In this document: piece after piece, positions 1 to 12,000 of the stretch
Layout of the letters: each line of letters begins with the position of its first letter
Position numbering within the stretch: the first letter of the stretch is position 1
IMG/VR virus record: IMGVR_UViG_3300021368_001403
Coordinates: 1 to 54,087 of that record
Origin: a virus
Strand: one strand, 5' to 3'
DNA: 54,087 nucleotides
Translations under genes and position numbers: made by a program
Notes under the pieces: generated by a model
Seen by the model: only the letters and a program-made list of their open reading frames with translations
Told to the model about the DNA's origin: nothing
The model's database searches: none

Positions 1-642
1 AGTTCCTGCTGCATTAATACTACCACCAATATCAATATCAATACCATCTGTTAGAGCAGCCTTACCAGTAATATCAACACCATATCCTGCATCAGCGATG
101 TTTGATAGTCCCGCAGCAGCAGTATCGTTTATCCAAGCACTACCATTATACGTAAGAACTTGTCCAGCAGCAGGTGTTGAGATAGTGACATCACTTAAAG
201 ATCCAATTGCAATAGCAGGAAGACTAGTCAAATATCCTGCTGTGCTATGATCTCCCCAACCATATGCTAAGTCATAATTACCAACATCTGTATCTGTAAT
301 TACATTAGTACCAAAATCAATAGCGAATCCGTTACAATCTAATACTCCTCCTAACTGTGGTGTGGTGTCATCCACCAATTCATTCATGGATCCGCCACCA
401 CTTCCACTACCATAACCTGCTTGGGAGTGGTCACCCCAACTGAAAGCAGCATCCCAGTTTTGGATTTTTTGATTAGTAACGTTTGATGCAGCGGATGATG
501 AGTATACAGGATCAGACTCTCCACCAGACGAGATACCAGACCTCCAACTTAATCCATCCCAGATCCAAGTAATGCCACCCGCTGTATAGGTAAACGACCC
601 ATCAGTTGGTTGCCCTGTTGTTGAAGGGAAATTTAATGCCAT
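1..642 (-). CDS. Tail fibre-like structural protein, C-terminus outside the window
   Basis: Reading frame from an ATG at 642 that stays open to base 1, so at least 214 residues are visible and the C-terminus lies outside. The protein starts MALNFPSTTGQPTDGSF and soon has a WIWDGLSW segment, as many cyanophage fibre-type proteins do. Two copies of a module of the form NWDxAxxWGDHSxAGY occur (NWDAAFSWGDHSQAGY and NYDLAYGWGDHSTAGY), separated by a Gly/Ser linker. The same module occurs in the 711-residue protein at 3686-5821, so both are probably fibres or baseplate appendages sharing building blocks. It follows the 220-residue gene by 24 bases, and a late-promoter-like sequence overlaps that gene's end. 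Function as a structural fibre is inferred from composition, repeats and context; I cannot name the T4 equivalent. Confidence 0.8.
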   Translation of the reverse strand, partial: MALNFPSTTGQPTDGSFTYTAGGITWIWDGLSWRSGISSGGESDPVYSSSAASNVTNQKIQNWDAAFSWGDHSQAGYGSGSGGGSMNELVDDTTPQLGGVLDCNGFAIDFGTNVITDTDVGNYDLAYGWGDHSTAGYLTSLPAIAIGSLSDVTISTPAAGQVLTYNGSAWINDTAAAGLSNIADAGYGVDITGKAALTDGIDIDIGGSINAAGT

Positions 643-666
643 CTCTAGACCAGACTATCTTCTGAT

Positions 667-1329
667 TTATTTATTATAGTAACCTCTGGGGAACTGCAAA
701 CCTCTATGTGGTCTTCTTCCTCGTAAGAATCCTCTCTCCGCAGAATGGTCTCCAGTTGTACCATCATCAAGTTCTTCTATATTGAAACTACTCGGTGCCT
801 TTGCTGTTCCTGTAGCTCTAGTGATACTAGAATATGTAACGTTTACATAATTTGTATTAGTAGTTCCAACCAGTTGATTTGTATTAAATCCCGATACTGT
901 TCCACCAGTTAACTGAGGTAAATTTATAAGAACAGAATCATTAATTTCAATAGCAAAAACTAGGACATAACTATTACTAGCAAAATCAGAATCTGTACCA
1001 CCTTCTTTTGTCCATTTAATATCAGTCAAAGAACTGACACTTACTTCATGCCAAGATCTAGTTGCTGTGTTTACATTAGAAACAGCAGTTCCATTAACAA
1101 TTAACTCTCCTCCTGCCCCACCATTTGGATATCTAGTGGCATAAATTCTAAGTTTATTAATAGAAGTTCTGAATGGATGTCCTGTTGGTATGGTAAAGGT
1201 TACTTCAGGATTTCCTGATATAAAAGTATTTAAATTATTGTCAAATATACTATCAATACTTTCACCACTGGAGATATCTCCAGTTACCATACCAGACCAA
1301 TTTGGTTCGTAAAAATTAAAATCTGCCAT
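667..1329 (-). CDS. Virion-associated beta-sandwich protein, function unknown
   Basis: A 220-residue protein starting MADFNFYEPNWSGMVTG. Residues about 20-130 (SIFDNNLNTF, then VTFTIP, INKLRIYATRYPNGGAG and a late Trp) resemble the discoidin or galactose-binding jelly-roll layout, suggesting a carbohydrate-binding module, but this is pattern recognition only. The tail is Arg/Gly-rich (RGFLRGRRPHRGLQFPRGYY), unlike the rest of the protein. Its ATG overlaps the stop of the 783-residue gene upstream (TGATG), so it is probably translationally coupled to it. Its place in a run of fibre genes suggests a virion role. No catalytic motif was seen. Confidence 0.75.
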   Translation of the reverse strand: MADFNFYEPNWSGMVTGDISSGESIDSIFDNNLNTFISGNPEVTFTIPTGHPFRTSINKLRIYATRYPNGGAGGELIVNGTAVSNVNTATRSWHEVSVSSLTDIKWTKEGGTDSDFASNSYVLVFAIEINDSVLINLPQLTGGTVSGFNTNQLVGTTNTNYVNVTYSSITRATGTAKAPSSFNIEELDDGTTGDHSAERGFLRGRRPHRGLQFPRGYYNK

Positions 1330-3680
1330 CAGGTAGTCCTAGCTAAGAATAATGTTCCTGTTGTTGTATTATTAGCAATTCCATCAAAACCAGTTTGTTG
1401 AGATTCATACGAAGCAAGAATAATCTTATACACTTCGTTTGTGTCAATAGTAACTGTATCTCCTGGTCTAAATGATATCAATCCAGGTGTTGTTGCGACT
1501 TGTAAAATTGTAAAATCATCTGGAATATAATATGGACACGGAATCATTTTCTGAGATAATGGAATAGTTTTGATTGGTTTAAACCAATCAGCATTTGAAT
1601 CTACTCCTTTGTTATTATATTTGTCATATGTACTATTTCTATAGTAAACGGAAGATGCATTTGTGTCAGATGTTTTAATATTATGAGTATAAACATCCGA
1701 CATATAATTAGCACTATTATATCCTCTCATATATCCATAGAAAGCACTTCGTGCCTGACTTTGAGTACTAACTGGTTCTTCATTTGGAGAACTTCTGCTA
1801 CTATAATAAGCATAAGTGTATCCAGGCATATAAGTTTTAATTTCAAGATCACTACCTCCATATGACTCGTAACTAACAACACCACCTAAAAATACATCAT
1901 CTAAGTCAAAAGTACCTGCACCATATCCATCACCCACACAAAGAGTAAATGTAGAATTAACTGAAACAATTCCATTAATGACAGAACAAAATTGTATTAC
2001 GAAAAAATTAGTATCTTGAGGAGCTTGTGCTCTATAAGTTCTAATTTGTAATGGGTATGATGTAGGTGTTGAGTTATTTGAAACATTCCAATAGTTAGTA
2101 GTACTCTGAGTGGGACCACTCTGACTACTTTGCCAGTCTAATCCTTGATATCCAGAGAACGCTCCAAGATTAGTACCATCAATTACGTTTGAAGCAGTTC
2201 CTGCACGATTCATCCAATCCCATCCACTACCACAACCTATGAAAAGTTTCCAATTAGTTGATGCCTCGTCTTTCAATGTAAGACAATAATATCCATATCT
2301 ATATTTTTTACTAGAATCGTTTTCTACTTTTAATACAGCAAAATTTTCATTTTTCTGGAACATAGTAGAACCAGCACCTAGAGTAGTTGTATTAATCTCT
2401 GCTATTCCATCATATGCATTACTAGAAGTTTCTGGTGTACGTACACCAAACCGAATATCTCCTGTGGTAGCATTAAATCCAACAGCTTCACCAGGAATTG
2501 TAAATACTTCCTGAGCATTCCAACCAGATCCAATAGAATGGATTGTTACATTACCCAATCTTCCATTATTGTATCCATACCTCCAAATCCTTAATTTGAG
2601 TTCTGATCTACTACCAGATGCTGGAACTGTATATTTCCAATATCCATAATATGCAGTACTGTGGTTTATAAAACCAGGAATTAAAACAATTTCTCCTTTT
2701 GCTGTAGCGGTATCTTCACTACAGTAAATATATTTTACTGTCCCATCTTCTCCAGGTTCATTTGTAAATGATGGATTTAATTCTGATGCGGGAACTGTAG
2801 GTTCCGCTTCGGTTTGAGGACGACTAGATGTATTCCAAGTTAAGTTTGCTCCTGGAACACAACTAATGTTAGTAACGTTTTGGCGATAACTAATACTAGT
2901 TTCATCTACTGGATAAGAACCATACGTAGCATCTCCATAAACAATTCTCTGATCGTTATTGAAACTATCTGTATTCATACAGGCAGTTAAATTTGTACTA
3001 TTTCCAGCAGCATTTTGAAATTCAACAGTATCACCCATATAGATGGTAATTGTGGGATTAATATAATCAGATGCTTGCTGTGCTTCTTGTGTCCAAACAT
3101 CAATAGTTGATGAACTACCAGAATTGCCATCTAAATCAATTTGCGTTCCATTATTAGCATTTGCTAAAGATGATGCTATCTGAAAACGATCTCTACTAGT
3201 TTTAATTACGTAATATAAAGTGTCAATAGTTACAGTTGTTCCTACATTGAAATTTGTATCTGTCTGACCTTTTGCATATTTAACCGCATCTCCTGTTTCA
3301 AATCCATGGCGAGTGTAGATAAATTCATCCGTTGTTGTATCAACAAATCCTGCGTAATAAGGAGCATTATTGTTAATTACTTTTTCAAGTTTATAATCTG
3401 TGCCAACTTCAGTAACTATGTACGATTGAGTTATTGCCCCACCGTAATTATAATCTGGTCCTTGGTCTCCACCATTGGCATCGTACCAGTCTGCATCAAC
3501 CGCACCATACAAATGAAAATTACCGCTTGGTGAAATGCATCCTTGAGGAACATTAGTTTGCTCTGTTCCTGCATTAAGACCTAATTGAGAAAATGCTGTC
3601 TCCAAAGCATCCATGACGTTTGCTTTGGTCCAACCTGCATTACCGTTATTTACGTCAATGATTGATGTTGCAACTGTCAT
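1329..3680 (-). CDS. Large virion structural protein, fibre or adhesin type
   Basis: A 783-residue protein rich in Asn, Thr, Ser, Tyr and Gly and low in charge, as expected for an extracellular beta-structured phage fibre. The N-terminus (MTVATSIIDVNNGNAGWTKA) reads like a short helical anchor (DALETAFSQLG) followed by beta-rich sequence. No transmembrane segment, signal peptide or enzyme motif was recognised. It starts five bases after the 711-residue fibre gene stops and runs into the 220-residue gene with overlapping stop and start, so the three are probably made together late in infection. Structural assignment rests on composition, size and context; the exact position in the particle is unknown. 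Confidence 0.75.
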   Translation of the reverse strand: MTVATSIIDVNNGNAGWTKANVMDALETAFSQLGLNAGTEQTNVPQGCISPSGNFHLYGAVDADWYDANGGDQGPDYNYGGAITQSYIVTEVGTDYKLEKVINNNAPYYAGFVDTTTDEFIYTRHGFETGDAVKYAKGQTDTNFNVGTTVTIDTLYYVIKTSRDRFQIASSLANANNGTQIDLDGNSGSSSTIDVWTQEAQQASDYINPTITIYMGDTVEFQNAAGNSTNLTACMNTDSFNNDQRIVYGDATYGSYPVDETSISYRQNVTNISCVPGANLTWNTSSRPQTEAEPTVPASELNPSFTNEPGEDGTVKYIYCSEDTATAKGEIVLIPGFINHSTAYYGYWKYTVPASGSRSELKLRIWRYGYNNGRLGNVTIHSIGSGWNAQEVFTIPGEAVGFNATTGDIRFGVRTPETSSNAYDGIAEINTTTLGAGSTMFQKNENFAVLKVENDSSKKYRYGYYCLTLKDEASTNWKLFIGCGSGWDWMNRAGTASNVIDGTNLGAFSGYQGLDWQSSQSGPTQSTTNYWNVSNNSTPTSYPLQIRTYRAQAPQDTNFFVIQFCSVINGIVSVNSTFTLCVGDGYGAGTFDLDDVFLGGVVSYESYGGSDLEIKTYMPGYTYAYYSSRSSPNEEPVSTQSQARSAFYGYMRGYNSANYMSDVYTHNIKTSDTNASSVYYRNSTYDKYNNKGVDSNADWFKPIKTIPLSQKMIPCPYYIPDDFTILQVATTPGLISFRPGDTVTIDTNEVYKIILASYESQQTGFDGIANNTTTGTLFLARTT

Positions 3681-3685
3681 GTTAA

Positions 3686-5821
3686 TTATTCTCCGATTTG
3701 TAGTGCCGTTAGAGTGACTGTGATTGGGGTAGGATTGCCACTTCTATTAGTGACGGAAAGATAAATGTTATCTGTTCTAGGATTGTCATTGTTAAATCCC
3801 ATAATACCAGGAGAGGTTAGAATAGATTCTGCTCCACTAGTTCTTACTTCAGCAATAACACCGCTGCCTGGATTAGGATCTTGACCTTCACTACGTGTTA
3901 AATCTGCATCTCTAGATGCATCATCCACATATACTCTTACCCATGCTTCAGTATCAACTGTAATTTTAAACAATGCGTAGGCTTTGTAACCTGTAATATT
4001 TAGTTCTGTGGTGTTATTATCAGCAACTGAACCTGTAGTTCCAGTAAGATCTTGAATCTGTGGTACGGTTGATCCACCTGTAGCATTGACTACACCGTTG
4101 CCATCAATAGACAATCCACTACCAATTTTAATACCACCCAGAACAGTAGCACTTGCTGTAGGTAAAACATATCCACCCGCAGCTGCAGCAATATTACCGT
4201 TAGCATCTATTGTAATAGTAGTGCCGTCTGGAATGACACCGCCTAAAGTTGATGTTGTAGCAACAGGTAATGTATATGCTGAAGGAATTGTTGGTTTATT
4301 TAAAATCTCACCGAGACCTGATGTAGCATCCCAGTCAGGTTGAACAGGTGCAGTGCTATTGATCGTAATTCTATTGTTAACACTATCCCAAGCAATATCA
4401 GTTCCGTTACTTCCTATAAATTCAATGCTATCATCATTGTTGTTAGCATCACGCAATGTTAAAATTGCATTATTACTAGTAGTGTTTGAACCAAGTAAAT
4501 CGTATGTGGTTCCTCCACCTCCACCACCTGTTACGGTTGCATCAATAGTGTTGTTGGCGTCATTATATGTGAAAGAAATTCCAGTATGAGTTCCATTAAC
4601 AAATAACTGAGACGCAGCATCTTGAGCGTCTTCTGCCGTATATGTTCCACCACTACCACCAGAAGGTGCTCTGAACGTAATTGTATTAGCATCAGTTCGT
4701 TCTACTGTTAATCCATCTGCACCAGCAAATGTGATATCATCAGTAGCACCAGCATTATCAGTCAATCTTAATATTGAATCTGCATTACCAGTAGCAGATT
4801 CTGCAGAGATAGAGTAAGTAGAATTTGTTACATCATTAGTTAATTCAATCTCATCTCCAGTTCTACTGATTGATAGTCCAGTTCCTGCGACTAAAACAAT
4901 TTGATCTGTAGTACCACCAGAATCATTAAGTCTGATTACTTTTCTTGCAGCATTTTCTGCAGTAGTGCTACCAGTATGGTCTAAAGCATTAATTGTATAT
5001 GTTAATTGCGTAGCACCCAGTAAGGTTGCAAAGTCTGATGTGGTAACATCATTTGTGGTTACTAATCTCTGACTGGTCCAACTGACACCGTTGGAATAGT
5101 ACATGGATCCAGTATCATCTGCATATGCAAAGATACTTTCTGATGTTCCTACTGGAGGGAATGCTGCTACATTAGCATGTAAAATTGATGGTGGTGTTCC
5201 TCCACCTCCACCTCCACCAAGACCACCTGCAGGAGATGCATCAACCCATTGAGCACTATCAGAATCTACCCACCAAATTTTTAGTACACCAGTATCACTC
5301 TTCCACCATAAATCACCATTAACTGGATTTGGTGGTGGAACATCTGCAGTTAATACTTTTGGACTGGTAGCAGATGCGGAGGTGGGACTAGCATCTACCC
5401 ACTGACTTGTATCTACATCAGTATAATAAATTTTTAGTACACCAGTATCACTCTTCCACCATAAATCACCATTAGAAGGTGTTGTTGGTTCTGAATCAGA
5501 AACTTCAATTGCATTACTTGTTAGATATCCAGCAGTACTATGATCACCCCAACCGTACGCAGTATCCCAATTGTTTATATTAGTTAATGCATTAATAACA
5601 AAGGTCTCTGTTGCATATCCCGATAAAGCATGGTTTCCCCAGCTATATGCTAAATCCCAGTTAGCAATTTTTTGAGATGTTATTCCTGAAGAAGGTGAAG
5701 CTCCAAATACTGGATCCGTCTCAGCTACTTGAGAAAGATTATGTAGATCAGCAGCGATTAAATTAATCTCTTGTCTTTGCTGTTCTAGACTAAATGTTTT
5801 CGCTACGTTTCTAAGAACCAT
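3686..5821 (-). CDS. Tail fibre-like protein with repeated modules
   Basis: 711 residues. The N-terminus has a TFSLEQQRQEINLIAADLHNL-like helix, an attachment-type start common in cyanophage fibres. Next come two NWDxAYxWGxHxxxGY modules (about residues 53-70 and 84-99), then two copies of NGDLWWKSDTGVLKI about 51 residues apart, encoded by a perfect 47-bp DNA repeat. Poly-glycine linkers follow (GGLGGGGGGG near 200), then repeated beta-type segments. The C-terminal part (about 600-711) looks like a globular beta domain. The start overlaps the end of the 69-residue gene by 11 bases. A structural fibre role is well supported by the repeats and neighbours; its receptor and exact location are unknown. 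Confidence 0.8.
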   Translation of the reverse strand: MVLRNVAKTFSLEQQRQEINLIAADLHNLSQVAETDPVFGASPSSGITSQKIANWDLAYSWGNHALSGYATETFVINALTNINNWDTAYGWGDHSTAGYLTSNAIEVSDSEPTTPSNGDLWWKSDTGVLKIYYTDVDTSQWVDASPTSASATSPKVLTADVPPPNPVNGDLWWKSDTGVLKIWWVDSDSAQWVDASPAGGLGGGGGGGTPPSILHANVAAFPPVGTSESIFAYADDTGSMYYSNGVSWTSQRLVTTNDVTTSDFATLLGATQLTYTINALDHTGSTTAENAARKVIRLNDSGGTTDQIVLVAGTGLSISRTGDEIELTNDVTNSTYSISAESATGNADSILRLTDNAGATDDITFAGADGLTVERTDANTITFRAPSGGSGGTYTAEDAQDAASQLFVNGTHTGISFTYNDANNTIDATVTGGGGGGTTYDLLGSNTTSNNAILTLRDANNNDDSIEFIGSNGTDIAWDSVNNRITINSTAPVQPDWDATSGLGEILNKPTIPSAYTLPVATTSTLGGVIPDGTTITIDANGNIAAAAGGYVLPTASATVLGGIKIGSGLSIDGNGVVNATGGSTVPQIQDLTGTTGSVADNNTTELNITGYKAYALFKITVDTEAWVRVYVDDASRDADLTRSEGQDPNPGSGVIAEVRTSGAESILTSPGIMGFNNDNPRTDNIYLSVTNRSGNPTPITVTLTALQIGE
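5275..5321. repeat. 47-bp direct repeat, copy 1
   Basis: Identical over 47 bases to 5428-5474, with a 153-bp offset (51 codons, in frame). Both copies encode the NGDLWWKSDTGVLKI segment of the 711-residue fibre. Perfect identity while the flanks have diverged suggests a recent duplication or ongoing gene conversion. Confidence 0.9.
5428..5474. repeat. 47-bp direct repeat, copy 2
   Basis: Second copy of the repeat at 5275-5321, in the same gene and frame. Confidence 0.9.
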
Positions 5822-6020
5822 TGGACTTCAGCAACTGGTGCAATAAGGATTTTATTTCACTGATCTCACCTTTCACAAAGTCTAATTCCTGCTCCATATT
5901 TTGAAACTTACTTCTGGACTTCTTATATTTTTCAAAAGATGATATGTCAGTATTTATGATTGCACCTGTATCAGAATCGCGATACAGGTGATCTTCGTTT
6001 TTCACTTTTATATGTTTCAT
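5811..6020 (-). CDS. Small coiled-coil protein of the baseplate/fibre operon
   Basis: 69 residues starting MKHIKVKNEDHLYRDSDTGA, with a basic middle and a C-terminal amphipathic helix (about residues 40-66, MEQELDFVKGEISEIKSLL) whose hydrophobic heptads fit a short coiled coil. From memory, proteins with this HLYRDSxTGAIINTD start recur in T4-like cyanophages without assigned function. The ATG overlaps the stop of the 2705-residue gene (TAATG) and its own end overlaps the start of the 711-residue fibre gene. It could be a structural linker or an assembly factor; nothing in the sequence decides between them. Confidence 0.8.
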   Translation of the reverse strand: MKHIKVKNEDHLYRDSDTGAIINTDISSFEKYKKSRSKFQNMEQELDFVKGEISEIKSLLHQLLKSNGS

Positions 6021-9000
6021 TAGTAAGATGCTACCGCTCTTAAATCTTGTACCTTAGGAACAAAAGCAGGATTATTAGATTTCATAACAATTTTAATAGC
6101 AAATGATGAAAATTCTGGGAGATTTTCAACACTATAAGATAGTTCTTGATACGAATCTTGCTTTTCTGAAATTCCACTAATAGAATTTTCGGATGTTGCA
6201 ATTACCTCTACATCTGGAGATCCAGTTTCATTAAAATATACCCATTCAACATCATCAAAATTCTCTTGTGAAGAAGATTTTTTGATTCTGTAAAGGACTT
6301 TAATATTTTCAATGTCAGATACATTTACTGTAGTCTTAACGTCAATGGAAGTTCCTGGATTCTGAATTGCGATTTCTTTAGTAATATACTTAGCAACACT
6401 AGAACTATTCTTGGATTGATTATCAGAGATATAATCAATACCATCTGAATATGTAATTCTAGAAATCTCAATAAAGTTGTGTTCATCACTTGGTTGATCT
6501 TGATATGATAAAATATCTCCAACTCTAAAGATATCTTCATTCTGAGCATCAACGGAAGCGTTTCTTGTAAATGCTGCAGATTCAACAATTGCACCAGTAT
6601 AGTCATCAGAAAGTGGTTGCTTATCATTAATCAAAGTCAACTCACTAGACTTTTGATTCCACAAAACAATTTTACCAGTAATTTTATTATCATATGTTTG
6701 TGCAAGAACAGATGGGTTTCTTGCTGTTACATATGTTGGTGGAACGGTTATATTAGGAATTTGGAATACAACTTTAGAAGCACCTGTAAGAGCTACGGTA
6801 GTAGTTCCAGCAAAAGTTTGATTTGAGAAAGATACTTGCTCACCAGGAGTAAATGCATTAGTAGTTTTTAACTTAACAAATACTGCAGTACCTACAACTT
6901 TAATAATCTCACCTGAAGCATTAGTTGTTGATCCAGCAATAGTTTGACCAGATTGAATTACTTCTGATGTAGTATCAATTCCAGAAACAATGAAATTATA
7001 TACAGGATAGAATTCTAGGATTTGCTTTCTTCTACCAAATCTATCTTCTGAACCAGTTGCATTCTCTACTCTATTAGTAATAGTCTTAACAGTAGCACGA
7101 GATAAATCTACAATTGGAGATAGGTGTGTTGATGAACTAGAGAAATCTAATTTATATGTTAAAGATCTATCTAGATTATTAATAATTTCATTCACTCTGG
7201 ATGCAATCATCTTTTGATTGATAAAGAATACATCTTCATTTAAAAATGTTTTTTCATATCCAGTTTGACTATATGATGTAAATGTATTAACGTTATCGTC
7301 TACAGGTGAGACATTGGTTGTTTGAATGAAACTCTTAACATCAGTAGATCCAAAAGATAAGTAAGGAACTATTGCATGTAGTTTTTCAAATTTTCTATTG
7401 TATGATGCTAGAATAGAACTTCCTCCACCAAATGAATTTGAAGAAGCTCTGCTACTAGAAACAATGTTATAGTAATCTATACCAGTATTACTTACTTGAT
7501 ATAATCTACTATTAAGTTGTGATGCAGCAACTCCACCAACATCCAAACAATTCTTGAAGAATACATATGATTTTTTATCAGAATCAAATCCATTATCAGA
7601 ATGATTTACTTTAATAATAAAGTTGTTATTTTTAAACAGACTTGAAGTAGCAGAAGTATTTGATTCTGCATTAGTTTCAATACTGTTTAGATCTAGTTTT
7701 TCATATCCCAAGTCACTATTTGTTAATAGTAAAGATGCAGTTCTGCTAGTATCAAACTCAGCACGATTTAGTTTGAACTTAACATCCTCAAACAAATCTT
7801 CTGTCCAATTATTTGTATTCTGAGATTTAAATAGAGATCCTAATGCTGGTTGAGTAGTAACAGTAGTACTAGTAGCAATATCAGTTTCACCTAATTTAGA
7901 TGCCCATATTAAATAATCAATTGAATCGGTTTCTACTACTATAGAATATTCGGTATCAGATTCTAAGTAAATTGGATAATCAAATTTAAAATTAGTTGCA
8001 ACAGTTGACTGAGTTACACCATCTTCATCAATGGCAATACCCATACGAACAGCAGGACTGTCAATTGTAATAAACGACTCAATTTCAGCTCCAGCATTAC
8101 CAGTTCCAGTACCATTAATAATAACTGCAGGGGGTTCTGTATATTCAGATCCAGAAAGTACAATTTCAGTGTGGTAAATTTTACCACCAGAAACTCTTAC
8201 AGTAGCAGTTGAATTACCACCACCTGGTAGTTGTGGACTTTCAATAGTTAGAATTGCTGAATCATAATCAGAACCAGTGTTCTTAACTCTTAGATCAGTA
8301 ACTCTTCCCGAATCTTTAGCAATTTTTAAAGTTGATGTTGTGTTATTTGTATTGTTAGATTCTGTCAAAGATGGAATTGAAAGATTTTCATCTTGAACGA
8401 ATGATTTACCATTATGATTACTTAGAACTAATGTATAAACCTGATCATTAGTTAAAGTAAATACTCCTGTTGTTGAAGGAGTAACTTCTGTATTATTCTT
8501 ATCAATTACTTTTGAAATAGGACCAGATGCATTAGATTTAGAACCAGTTACTTTTTCATCTCTAGTAATAGTTAAAGTTTCACTAGCAACTACTCTCAAA
8601 TAAGTTTCAGGACTTAGAATCTTTTGAGTTCCTGGAATAATATTTTTACCTGGTTTACCACTTTGAATATCAGTTAGATATACTCTCAATGGAATTGTAC
8701 TACTCTTCTTAGAGAAGAATAGATCTACACTGGTTACAAATACACCGCCATCAAATCCTTCTACAGTAAATGTTTGTGCTAATGGATTTGGTTTAATTGG
8801 ATTTTCAGTATTACTATCAGTAGTTTGAATTCCTTCATTTGATTTAAAGAATGCTGGTGTAGTTGATACAATAGAAGATGGATTTTCAGGGAGAAGTCCA
8901 GTTGCATAGAACTTAACTTCTGCATATGAATCAACTTCATCTTTTGGTGCATCAGTAGCACTGGATGTAAATCTGATAGTTTTTACACCAGTTGTAAATC

Positions 9001-12000
9001 TCATCTCATCTGCATCTTCGTCATATACAACAGTATTGATATCACCAGTCCATGTTGCATTTTCTCTAGGTGGAAGACCAGCTGGAACTAGAATAATACC
9101 ACTAGCATTACCATTATCATCAGTCTTAACTTGACTATTAAAAGATGATAGTGAATTACCTGCAATACCAGTATATCTGAAATCAGGATTTACCCATCTA
9201 GCAATATCTCTACCTTCCATGAAGACTGAGATATTTGTATTTGGTTTTAACCTATTGATATTAAATTTAACTACAATGCTTCTAGCAAAGAATGATAGCG
9301 AAGTAGATACCACATTACTTCCTACACCTTTAGTAGAAATACCTTTTCCGATCTCATTATTTTCTGGACTAATATTAGAAGAACTTCCAACTGAAGCAGT
9401 AGTTACAGAAGAATCTGAGATATTACTATTAACGTTTGCAAAAGAATTAATATTAAAGAATGATCTGCTAGCACCTAACCAATTAACTTTATATGAATTG
9501 TAAATGCTTGAGAATGCATCTCTCAACTCATTCTTAGCTAAGAAAATTGAATATAAATTTGTATTGTTATCATTTACCAATGGTGCTACACTAGTATCAT
9601 ACCAAGAATCTACATTAGGTCCAATAAATGCATCACCAACATATTGGAGAACAACAAATGGATTTGGATTAATAGTTTTTGTAGCAGATTCATTACCTAG
9701 TAATTTTGTTTCTGTAAATGGTAAAGTAACACGATCACCATTCTTAACATAACCAGAAATAGATCTCTGATCATTTCTTTGATTAACTTCAACTAAAGAG
9801 AATGAATCTTCTTTTGATTGAGGTCTCATTACAGACTGCTGAGTATCAATAGAGCACTTGTAATCAAGCGATCTTAAAGAACCAATCTTATGTGTCTCAA
9901 AATTGTCCACAATGAAACCGCTCTTAAATCTATTGACACCAGAAGAGTCAATGATTTGCATGTTTAATGCCTGTTGCTCTAGAACACTTAACAATGTGTA
10001 ATATTCAAGACGCTCAATACGTTTCTCCAACTTGCCAATGTCGCGCATTGTGTAACGACGATTGTCAACAGGAGTAATTCTTACATCTTTACTACTTTGA
10101 GTAAATGCAGGAACATACATGTAGTACAAAGGTACTGCATCACTGATTAGATCAGGTCTTGTTGGGTTAAGAGAAGAATTACCTTCTTTGATAATAAATT
10201 GTCCTTTCTTATCTAAGAAAAGAGCATCAATTCTATCAAGGTATTGAGTTTGAGTAAATGAGAATGTAAATTCTAAATTTGAATCTGGAGCAGGAGTACT
10301 TGTAATAACACCACCAGTTCCAGTGAAAGATCTAGTATTGGCAGCAGATAATAAAGCATTATCTTGGAAACCAGAAATAATAGAATCGTTATCTACCTTT
10401 GGTCTATAATCAAGAACGTCTTTTAAAGAAATTTTACCTAATGTTGGTGAGTTGAATGATGGAATTTCTTCTTGTCCTACACCAGCTTCATGTAGATAAG
10501 AATCAACTGTACAGAAATCTCCTTTAGTATGTTCAAAATAATCAAATGCAATTACTAATTGTCCAGCTGGAGATTCAAATCCTGGTTTTAAAACAATACG
10601 TGAAAGATCGTAAACAGTATCTCTTTGACCATCATCAAATGTAAATCTATTAGTTACATCTATTCCACTAACAAGATTTCCATTTCTGTCAACAACAGGA
10701 GGTTCTGAAGAAGAACCTTCATAAACATATCTTAGTTTGTATACATCAGCATAACTATAAACTGTAAGACTTTCAGAATCATAATCACTACCTCTGAGAG
10801 GAATTATCATATCTCCAGGAGAGTCAATAACAATTCTCTTATTGACTACTGCTGTTTTTAATCTTGGTTTTGCCTTAGTTACTTCTAAAGTAGATGTTAG
10901 TTTTAGTGTTGGATATTGACCACCAGTAGGAATAGTTCCAAAATATGTTGATGGTAGATTCAACGTAACACTACCTGAAGTTAATCCACTAGCAGAATCT
11001 GTTGAAGCTTTAATTGATACTTGATCTGCTGTGATATAAACAATATCACCTTCTACAACATCTGGAGCATCGCCAGGATCTAGAATTGTGACAAGAAAAT
11101 TACTTTCAGAGAAAGAAACGAATCTTTGTGTTCCGAATGGAAGTTGAGCTGCAAATGTAATGGCACCCGCTCCACCAACTCCAGTTGCAACAAAATCTCT
11201 TCTTAGATAATAAGCAATTTTTGAATCTTCGCTATCTGCAACAATAGAACTTACTTGACTAGAACCAGTTTTATAAAGTAATGTTCCCTGATTAAAGTTT
11301 GAAATAGAAGGACGAACCCTTACAACACTACCATTACTTACACCTTTTGGTAAAGATCTATCAAGATAAATTCTTGACTTAGAAACACCTTCTGGTTTTG
11401 TGGAGTATTGTACAATTGCTCTTACAATCGTTGAATCTTCATCAGCAAATTGAATTAAATCTCCTTGCTGAACAAACTTAGTTGCATCTCCACCAAATCC
11501 ATTACACTCAATATACTTTCTTCCTTGATCTCCACTAAAAGTGAAATCTGTAATTGATGTAACTTCTGCAAATTTTTCCTTATTAAATTCTACGTCAGAA
11601 GTAAATTTATTAGCATTTCCAGATCCATACTGACAGAAGAATGACTTAACATTTTGTGGTGTGTATGTAACTACAGAATTTCTAACAAGAATAGGTGTAA
11701 TAACAGCTGCATTTGGATTACCACCTCCAGAACCTTGAACTACTGTAATAACAGGAGGTTTTGCATATTCTTGATTAAATAATTCTCTATTAGAAACTGT
11801 GTCACTGATAATAGAACCACTAGCAATATTTAAATCTACCTTAGAAGTATCGTATTCAACTCCATCAATTCTTAACTTTGAACCGTCAACATAATTAGAA
11901 CCTCTATTGTTAACAACAAAGTGAGAAATTGTATTATCTTTTGCAACTCTAACTGAGAAGTTGTCTTCGTCTCTAATAGTTTCACCTGACTTAAAGTTAC

